Assembly: GCA_009785775.1 (NCBI GenBank)
Contig: WQVR01000058.1
Coordinates: forward strand, 1-6,085
Source: Candidatus Proendomicrobium guianensium
GTDB lineage: Bacteria; Elusimicrobiota; Endomicrobiia; Endomicrobiales; Endomicrobiaceae
Reading direction: 5' to 3'
Length of the DNA: 6,085 nt
Shown here: in pieces, positions 1 through 4,651 of the stretch
How the letters are laid out: every line of letters begins with the position of its first letter
Numbering within the stretch: the stretch's first letter is position 1
Notes under the pieces: model-generated
Seen by the model: only the letters and a program-made list of their open reading frames with translations
Database searches by the model: none
What the model was told of the DNA's origin: nothing
Position numbers and translations under genes: made by a program

Positions 1-782
1 AATTCGGTTACCTTAATGCAAAACATAAGCATGCCGATGATTTTACAGATCGCCCTATTGCGTATCGCGCGTTTTTAGGAGGCGGGTTTGCAGATGACGG
101 CGCGCAAATGTCTATTTTGCTTCCCACAAGATTTTTCTCTGAAATTGGCGGCGGCGCTTTTCGCGGCAGCGGATTTCCCGCAACTGATGACGGCAACAAC
201 CCCGGGCTTATCAGCGCGTTTGCGCGCGTCGGCGGAGATATTGGAAGAAGCCACGCGTGGCGTTTGGGCGGCTCTTTTATACATGCCCGCAACACTGACG
301 GCAGAGAAGACGACGATCTTATATTTACAGGCTCAAGCGATATATTTGGTATAGACTTCAGATATGTTTTTTCTCCGCGCGGTAATAACAGAAACAGCGA
401 ATTTGCCTTTACCGCAGAATACTTATTCCGTAATGAAAGAAACGGTATTTATTACAATGAAGATAATAGCGCCACTGCCAACGGCGCTCTCACCTCGGGC
501 TTTCATGTGCAGGCAGTATACAGGTTTATGCAAAGATACCGCATAGGCTACCGTTTTGCGTGGTTAAACCCTGCCTCAACGCCTGCGGGGTTTGAAGACA
601 GCGCGCTTGACGCAGACGGGCATAGACCTCACATGCACAGCATTATGGCTGAATTTAATACAAGTGAATTCGGCCGTTTCAGAGCGCAATTTAACCATGA
701 CAGAACATCATCGCGCGCTGACAATCAGTTTATACTTCAATATATAATTACTTTCGGCGCACACGGTGCGCATGGATTTTAA
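1..782 (+). CDS. Outer-membrane beta-barrel protein, putative zinc-linked receptor (5' partial)
   Basis: The frame is open from base 3 to the TAA at 780-782, giving 259 visible residues; the start lies before the window. The ATG at 108 is internal, because 35 in-frame residues with family-like sequence (FGYLN, then AKHKHADDFTDRP) precede it. Alternating polar/aromatic beta-strands, Gly/Asn/Asp-rich turns and a C-terminal Phe (the usual barrel-assembly signal) indicate an outer-membrane barrel. From memory, GGDIGRSHAWR, the SEFGRFRAQFNHD region, DNQFILQYI and the GAHGAHGF tail match a family annotated as zinc-regulated TonB-dependent outer membrane receptor, usually found beside zinc ABC transporter genes. 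The plug and any TonB box would be N-terminal and are not visible, so TonB dependence is unproven. The metal-binding-protein gene starts 28 nt downstream on the same strand, which suggests one operon. Histidines in KHKH near the left edge and in the tail could bind metal; this is inference. Family call fairly sure, substrate not. Confidence 0.72.
   Translation, partial: FGYLNAKHKHADDFTDRPIAYRAFLGGGFADDGAQMSILLPTRFFSEIGGGAFRGSGFPATDDGNNPGLISAFARVGGDIGRSHAWRLGGSFIHARNTDGREDDDLIFTGSSDIFGIDFRYVFSPRGNNRNSEFAFTAEYLFRNERNGIYYNEDNSATANGALTSGFHVQAVYRFMQRYRIGYRFAWLNPASTPAGFEDSALDADGHRPHMHSIMAEFNTSEFGRFRAQFNHDRTSSRADNQFILQYIITFGAHGAHGF
757..771 (+). other. Small GC-rich stem-loop at the end of the receptor gene
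   Basis: GCGCAC (757-762) pairs with GTGCGC (766-771) across a 3-nt loop. It lies in the codons for the GAHGAHGF tail, and TTTT follows at 777-780 just before the stop. It could be a weak attenuator lowering expression of the downstream transporter genes, or simply a result of the repeated Gly-Ala-His codons. The stem is short and the T run brief, so a terminator role is doubtful. Confidence 0.25.
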
Positions 783-796
783 GGGAATAAATTTCT

Positions 797-803
797 AAGG
801 AGA
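797..803 (+). promoter_or_regulatory. Ribosome binding site of the metal-binding-protein gene
   Basis: AAGGAGA lies 7 nt before the ATG at 811, a near-ideal Shine-Dalgarno match and spacing. It fixes the start at the Met that opens a clear signal peptide. It shows the organism uses canonical Shine-Dalgarno sites, which makes their absence before the porin gene notable. Confidence 0.85.
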
Positions 804-810
804 TAAAAAT

Positions 811-1713
811 ATGAAAAAATATTTATTTGCATTTTTAATAACCGCCTTGCTTTTTGTTTTAAGTACTTCAGTTCACGCGACAATTCGCGTTTTTGCCTGC
901 GGGCCTGAATGGGAATCTTTAACCCGCGAAATAGCCGGCGACAGAGTAGAAATTTTTACGGCTACCACTGCCTTTCAAGACCCTCATACAATCGCCGCCC
1001 GTCCGGGTTTAATTGCGCAAATGCGCAGGGCGGATTTGGTAATAGGCGCAGGGGCAGAGCTTGAAATAGGCTGGCTTCCGCTTTTATTGCAAAGAAGCGG
1101 CAACCGTTCAATACAAATGGGCGCCGAAAATAATATTATGGCGGCAAACCATGTTACGCTTTTAGAGGTTCCGGCAACAATTGACCGCAGTATGGGTGAT
1201 ATTCATGCTGAAGGCAACCCTCATGTGCACTTAAATCCGCATAATTTGTTTCCAATTTCAGACGCTATTTTGGCAAGGCTTGTTGTGCTAGACCCTGCTA
1301 ATGCAGATTATTTTACGCAACGTCACAGGGCTTTTACGGCAAGGCTTAGAAATCAAATTACGATATGGGAGCGTCAGGCACAGCCTCTTAGAGGAATGAA
1401 CGTTATCCCAAACCACCGCAATTTAAGTTATTTTTATGATTGGTTAGGCATTAATGCTATTGCCTACTTAGAACCCCGCCCGGGTGTTCCGCCTACCACA
1501 AGGCATTTAGCAACACTTGTTGATGTAGCCAGAAATAACAATGTCAGGCTGATTGAATTTGTGCCTTTTGAAAGTCCGCGCGGCGCAAGGTGGCTTTCTC
1601 AAAGAACTGATATTCCTGCTATAGAGGTGCCGTTTAATGTGGGTGCGCAAGGTACCACAGACCTTTTTGAACTTTTTGACAGAACCATTGAAATTTTTCT
1701 TGCGCAGATATAA
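811..1713 (+). CDS. znuA: Metal (probably zinc) ABC transporter substrate-binding protein, ZnuA/TroA family
   Basis: This periplasmic protein captures a divalent metal, most likely Zn2+ (Mn2+ not excluded), and delivers it to the inner-membrane permease encoded next. It has 300 residues, typical for the cluster A-I family. Residues 1-23 form a signal peptide (MKK start, hydrophobic core, VHA cleavage site) with no lipobox. Likely ligands by alignment from memory are His59 in QDPHT, His138 in NPHVHLNP, His202 in IPNHRN and an acidic residue near the C-terminus, possibly Asp284. RRADLVIGAGAELEIGWLP (72-90) and EPRPGVPPT (221-229) match a subgroup common in proteobacterial zinc systems. The long His-rich loop of E. 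coli ZnuA is absent; a short patch, His132/138/140/144, sits around the second ligand. The permease gene follows after 14 nt. Metal identity rests on family and the receptor gene upstream. No Zur-type operator was recognised. Confidence 0.85.
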   Translation: MKKYLFAFLITALLFVLSTSVHATIRVFACGPEWESLTREIAGDRVEIFTATTAFQDPHTIAARPGLIAQMRRADLVIGAGAELEIGWLPLLLQRSGNRSIQMGAENNIMAANHVTLLEVPATIDRSMGDIHAEGNPHVHLNPHNLFPISDAILARLVVLDPANADYFTQRHRAFTARLRNQITIWERQAQPLRGMNVIPNHRNLSYFYDWLGINAIAYLEPRPGVPPTTRHLATLVDVARNNNVRLIEFVPFESPRGARWLSQRTDIPAIEVPFNVGAQGTTDLFELFDRTIEIFLAQI

Positions 1714-1719
1714 GAGGAA
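1712..1719 (+). promoter_or_regulatory. Ribosome binding site of the permease gene
   Basis: AAGAGGAA lies 8 nt before the ATG at 1728 and overlaps the TAA stop (1711-1713) of the preceding gene. It supports the chosen start and tight co-translation of the two transporter genes. Confidence 0.75.
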
Positions 1720-1727
1720 TTAACATA

Positions 1728-2510
1728 ATGCTTACGGAATTAACTATAATTTTGCCAGCCTTTATCGCAGGCGTAGCGATTCTTGCAATTCACGTGCCGC
1801 TAGGCATTGAAATGTTAAGGCGCGAGATAATTTTTTTAGATTTGGCTATTGCCCAGCTTGCGGCTATGGGCGCATTTTTTATTACGCTTATGTTTCACGA
1901 GAAGGAAGGCACGCTTGCCTTCCTTCTCATGTCGCAGGGTGCGGCTTTGTTTTTTGCGTTTTTGGGCGCCTTATTTTTTATGTATGCGGGTAAGCGCTAT
2001 AAAGCTTACCTTGTTGAAGGTTTTGTGGGTTGCGTTTTTGTGCTTTCGGCAACTTTGGTGCTTCTTATAATGAGCCATAGCGCCGCCACCGGCGAACATC
2101 TGACGGACTTGCTTGCAGGGCAACTTTTGTTTATTTCTTGGCCGCAGGTATGGATACTTGCAGTTATGGCTGCTATAACTGCTGTTTTAATGTATCGTTT
2201 TCCTAAGGCAATACTGGGCAAGTACTATTATTTTGTACTTGCTTTATTTGTTATGATGACAGTACAAGTTGCCGGAATATATTTTAGTTTTACAACGCTG
2301 ATTTTTCCGGCTGTCGGAGTGTTTTTTGTAAAGAAGTACAAAAATAAACTATTGCTTAGTTATGCGGGTTGCTTGTTGGGTTTAATAGGCGCTTTGCTTG
2401 CCGCGCTTTGGTTTGACCTTTCTGCAGGGCCTGCAATTGTATGGGGTATTGCTGTTTGCATGTTTGTAATTTTTTGCATGAAATCATATTTTATAAGAAA
2501 AAATGTTTAA
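1728..2510 (+). CDS. znuB: Metal (probably zinc) ABC transporter permease, ABC-3 family
   Basis: This is the inner-membrane channel of the importer, which takes metal from the binding protein and is driven by a cytoplasmic ATPase. It has 260 residues, normal for the family, and is hydrophobic throughout with about seven to nine membrane helices (roughly 6-22, 38-56, 64-86, 97-116, 138-157, 165-185, 187-201, 208-228, 233-251). Family-like segments are HVPLGIEMLRREIIFLDLAI (22-41), which includes the cytoplasmic loop after helix 1; TGEHLTDLLAGQLL (121-134); and VQVAGIYFSFTTLIFPAVG (179-197), equivalent to the VQ-VGxYLVF-L--PA signature of these permeases. These resemble the proteobacterial subgroup paired with the binding protein upstream. 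No ATPase gene follows, so the znuC partner must be encoded before the window or elsewhere. The coding sequence contains a perfect 13-bp inverted repeat (listed separately) and two shorter ones, 1989-2010 and 2218-2242. Zinc specificity is inferred from context. Confidence 0.85.
   Translation: MLTELTIILPAFIAGVAILAIHVPLGIEMLRREIIFLDLAIAQLAAMGAFFITLMFHEKEGTLAFLLMSQGAALFFAFLGALFFMYAGKRYKAYLVEGFVGCVFVLSATLVLLIMSHSAATGEHLTDLLAGQLLFISWPQVWILAVMAAITAVLMYRFPKAILGKYYYFVLALFVMMTVQVAGIYFSFTTLIFPAVGVFFVKKYKNKLLLSYAGCLLGLIGALLAALWFDLSAGPAIVWGIAVCMFVIFCMKSYFIRKNV
1899..1928 (+). repeat. Perfect 13-bp inverted repeat (stem-loop) inside the permease gene
   Basis: Arm 1899-1911 (GAGAAGGAAGGCA) is the exact reverse complement of arm 1916-1928, with a 4-nt loop CGCT. 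It is in frame with codons 58-67 (Glu-Lys-Glu-Gly-Thr-Leu-Ala-Phe-Leu-Leu), at the end of a loop and the start of a membrane helix. RNA from either strand would fold into a strong hairpin. No T run follows, so it is not an intrinsic terminator. It may affect translation speed, mRNA stability or the permease-to-binding-protein ratio, or be a chance product of the purine-rich Glu/Lys codons facing Phe/Leu codons. Confidence 0.8.
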
Positions 2511-2517
2511 TTGCCGC

Positions 2518-2551
2518 TGATAATCCTCAGGCATAAATCTGAGGATTGTCA
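2518..2551 (+). terminator. Stem-loop after the metal-uptake operon, possible terminator
   Basis: Arm 2518-2530 pairs with 2539-2551 over 13 positions, 12 Watson-Crick plus one G-U, around an 8-nt loop GCATAAAT. The inner nine pairs (AATCCTCAG / CTGAGGATT) are perfect. It starts 7 nt after the permease stop, where an operon terminator is expected. The following bases (TTAAAATTTG) are AT-rich but lack a clean T tract, so it may be a weak terminator, a 3' end-protecting structure or a processing site. Confidence 0.55.
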
Positions 2552-2559
2552 TTAAAATT

Positions 2560-2568
2560 TGCTACAAT
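2560..2568 (+). promoter_or_regulatory. Possible extended -10 promoter element before the porin gene
   Basis: TGCTACAAT matches an extended -10 element (TGn plus TACAAT, one change from TATAAT). At 17 nt spacing the -35 position reads TGAGGA, a poor match and part of the stem-loop. If active, transcription would start near 2575, almost on the ATG at 2576. This is inference from a short motif. Confidence 0.3.
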
Positions 2569-2575
2569 GTTTCTT

Positions 2576-3733
2576 ATGAAAAAGATAATATTGTTGTTAA
2601 CAATGGCATTAGTGTTTTGTGTGACGGCAACCGCCTTTGCTGCGGCGACTCACTCGGAACTTGCAGAATTAAGGCAACACGTACATTCCCTTAAAGGGCA
2701 TATACATGAAGCGCCCGTTCTTGACGAAGAAGCGCCTGAACTAGGCATTGAATTTACATTTATTACAACTGTTCAGGGTAATCAAAACGTTGGCAGAAAT
2801 GTCGCGACAAGCGTTTTAGATGTTGACGTATTAAAAGAATTTTCACACGGCAGTATATTTTTAAAACTTCGTACGGGACTTGGTGCGGGGTTAAATAATT
2901 TTTTAAACGCTTTTAACGAAGTTAACACCGCCGCCGATCCGAATGACTTTTTTAATGTGGAAGAATTATGGTACGAACATAAATTTCTTAATGACAAACT
3001 TGTTTTTACTTTTGGTAAGTTAGACCCTACCGAATACATAGACGAAAATGAAGTTGCAAACGACGAATTTGCCGATTTTTTAAACGAGGCTTTTATAAAT
3101 AATGCCGCAATTGCTTTTCCTGACAACAACTTGGGTGTTCGCGCAAGCTTTGAGCTGTCTGAAATGCTTGGGCTTACGTATATGGGTTTAATTGCCAATG
3201 AAGATGAAGGCGACCTTAGTTTTAGAAATCAGCTTTTTCATGCGGTTGAATTAAACTTTACGCCTTTTGCAAACGGTAATTATCGTTTTATGGTATGGGG
3301 TAGCACAACGGATAAGGAGAACTTGGCTACAGGCGCAAATACCAGAAAAGGACATGGCTTTGCTTTAAGTTTTGATCAGCAAATAAGAGAAGGCATTACT
3401 TTGTTTGCCCGTTACGGTTGGGCAACGGCTGACTATTTTGACGTGCAAAGCGCGGTTTCAGGCGGAATAAGTTTTGGCGGCGGGCTTTGGGGGCGTGATG
3501 ATGACAAGCTTGCAATTGCTATAGGAAGAACATTCTTTTCCGGATACTTTGACGGCGCCGGCGCAATGTATGCACACCAGCCTGAAACAAACGCCGAACT
3601 TTTTTATTCGCTAAACTTAGGAAACGGTTTTATTATTACCCCGTCTCTACAGTATCTTTCTACGCCGTTTTCAGCAAACGGCACAAACGACCATATTTTT
3701 ATTTACGGCTTAAGAGCGGCTATAACTTTTTAA
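2576..3733 (+). CDS. OprB-type porin with histidine-rich N-terminus
   Basis: This outer-membrane barrel resembles carbohydrate-selective porins of the OprB family. It has 385 residues from the ATG at 2576, chosen because MKKIILLL opens a clean signal peptide with cleavage after TAFA (about residue 22). An in-frame ATG at 2567 would add three residues; a TTG at 2546 lies inside the upstream stem-loop and is unlikely. Family-like blocks are EELWYEHKF, FGKLDPTEY, the VANDEFADFLNEAFINN block, IAFPDNNLGVRASF, the GFALSFDQQ and LFARYGW region, and a final strand ending in Phe. The mature start, roughly 24-45, is a short amphipathic stretch with five histidines (26, 35, 37, 42, 44) that could coil and bind metal. 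No Shine-Dalgarno site is seen. OprB proteins classically pass sugars. Position right after the metal importer suggests a link to metal uptake, but the stem-loop between them may make this a separate transcription unit. Substrate unknown. Confidence 0.75.
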   Translation: MKKIILLLTMALVFCVTATAFAAATHSELAELRQHVHSLKGHIHEAPVLDEEAPELGIEFTFITTVQGNQNVGRNVATSVLDVDVLKEFSHGSIFLKLRTGLGAGLNNFLNAFNEVNTAADPNDFFNVEELWYEHKFLNDKLVFTFGKLDPTEYIDENEVANDEFADFLNEAFINNAAIAFPDNNLGVRASFELSEMLGLTYMGLIANEDEGDLSFRNQLFHAVELNFTPFANGNYRFMVWGSTTDKENLATGANTRKGHGFALSFDQQIREGITLFARYGWATADYFDVQSAVSGGISFGGGLWGRDDDKLAIAIGRTFFSGYFDGAGAMYAHQPETNAELFYSLNLGNGFIITPSLQYLSTPFSANGTNDHIFIYGLRAAITF

Positions 3734-3742
3734 AGATAGTTT

Positions 3743-4651
3743 TTAGCGTAAGTTAAACTCGCATTGAACGGGCTTAGTTTTTTTAGGAAGTTTTTGTTTT
3801 ATATATTTTGAGTAATGCGGCGTGACATTATATTTAATGCGCGCCGCATTAAATATTTGCTCTAAATTAAGTTTGTATTCGTGCACTGCGTTAGTGTCGC
3901 GGTAAAGTTTAACTAATTTTCTGTAAATATCAGGGTTATATTTGTACAAAAAATTTAAGAACGTTTTTTTTGTATCGCCGCGCAGGTTTAATTTGTCATA
4001 AATTAAGTAGTTGGCGTTAATTTTTACGGCGTTTTCATAAATAAGGTTAATGGCTTCCGGAGTGTCTGTCAGGTAAGGTATTACGGGCATAATGTGTATG
4101 CCTATTGAAGCCGAAGTTTTTGAAAGCGTTTGAAGCGCCTTAAAACGTTTTGTTGCAGAACAAGCCTGTGGTTCCAAGATTTTTGATAAGTCGTCATAGG
4201 GCGTTGTAATAGTGGAAGCTATACCCACAAAAGTTGTTTTTGAAAGCTCGTCTATTAAATCATAATCTCTTAAAATTAAACTGCTTTTTGTAGATATTGT
4301 AACGGGGTTTTTGTATTTTATGCAAAGCTTTAAAATTTGGCGCGTCAGCCCTGTTTCTTTTTCAATGTTTTGATAGCTGTCTGTAACGCCGCCAATGTTT
4401 ATGATATCGCCCTTCCACGTTTTTTGGCGGAAAGTTTTTTCTAAAGCTTCTGCTATATTTGTTTTAATAAATATTTCGTTAAAATAGCCGGCAGTGTCGG
4501 CGTTTTGGCTTATGTACTTGTGGGTGTAGAGGGCAAAACAATATTTACAGCCATGGGCGCAACCGCGGTAAATGTTTAAGTCATACTTGTAGGGCACGCC
4601 TAAAGATATTTTATTTAAGGCGGTTTTGCATACTATGTTTTTATAGTGCAT
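3743..4651 (-). CDS. SPL-family radical SAM protein
   Basis: Radical SAM enzymes use a [4Fe-4S] cluster and S-adenosylmethionine to make a 5'-deoxyadenosyl radical. Here the cluster motif is Cys31-x3-Cys35-x2-Cys38 (RGCAHGCKYCFA). Further family marks are GGVTDSYQNIE (87-97), STKS (120-123) followed by LRDYDLI (127-133), LEP (159-161) and PVIPYLTD (189-196), which match the group annotated as spore photoproduct lyase-like. At 302 residues it is near the usual length. Members outside spore formers are mostly uncharacterised, so DNA repair should not be assumed. The basic tail (283-293, five lysines) might touch nucleic acid; that is a guess. The ATG at 4651 is the only Met before residue 188, and the start overlaps the bioA stop by 11 bp with only a weak GAG upstream, so translation is probably coupled to bioA. 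Biotin genes share SAM chemistry (BioA uses SAM as amino donor; BioB is a radical SAM enzyme), but no role in biotin synthesis is shown. Confidence 0.85.
   Translation of the reverse strand: MHYKNIVCKTALNKISLGVPYKYDLNIYRGCAHGCKYCFALYTHKYISQNADTAGYFNEIFIKTNIAEALEKTFRQKTWKGDIINIGGVTDSYQNIEKETGLTRQILKLCIKYKNPVTISTKSSLILRDYDLIDELSKTTFVGIASTITTPYDDLSKILEPQACSATKRFKALQTLSKTSASIGIHIMPVIPYLTDTPEAINLIYENAVKINANYLIYDKLNLRGDTKKTFLNFLYKYNPDIYRKLVKLYRDTNAVHEYKLNLEQIFNAARIKYNVTPHYSKYIKQKLPKKTKPVQCEFNLR

Noticed and set aside
108..110. ATG as the true start of the first gene
   Set aside because: The frame is open back to the window edge with family-like residues, no signal peptide follows this Met, and no Shine-Dalgarno site precedes it in a plausible position.
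8..295. Antisense open frame opposite the receptor gene
   Set aside because: Pro/Ala-rich translation with no family features; it mirrors GC-rich codons of the receptor gene, which continues in frame through the whole stretch.
1014..1027. TGCGCA repeated twice 8 nt apart in the binding-protein gene
   Set aside because: Two 6-bp palindromes in coding sequence are too short to support an operator or repeat family.
2546..2548. TTG as the porin start
   Set aside because: It lies inside the stem-loop and would add ten residues before a normal signal peptide that begins at 2576.
2546..2568. TTGTCA plus TACAAT as a full -35/-10 promoter
   Set aside because: The spacer is only 11 nt, far below the usual 16-18; only the extended -10 reading was kept, at low confidence.
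2782..3198. 138-codon open frame antisense to the porin gene
   Set aside because: It lies wholly inside a well-supported porin gene, is Ser/Lys/Phe-rich with no domain, and looks like a complement shadow.
3746..3762. Imperfect inverted repeat near the convergent stop codons as a bidirectional terminator
   Set aside because: The loop would be a single base with a 2-nt bulge, and there is no T run after it on either strand.
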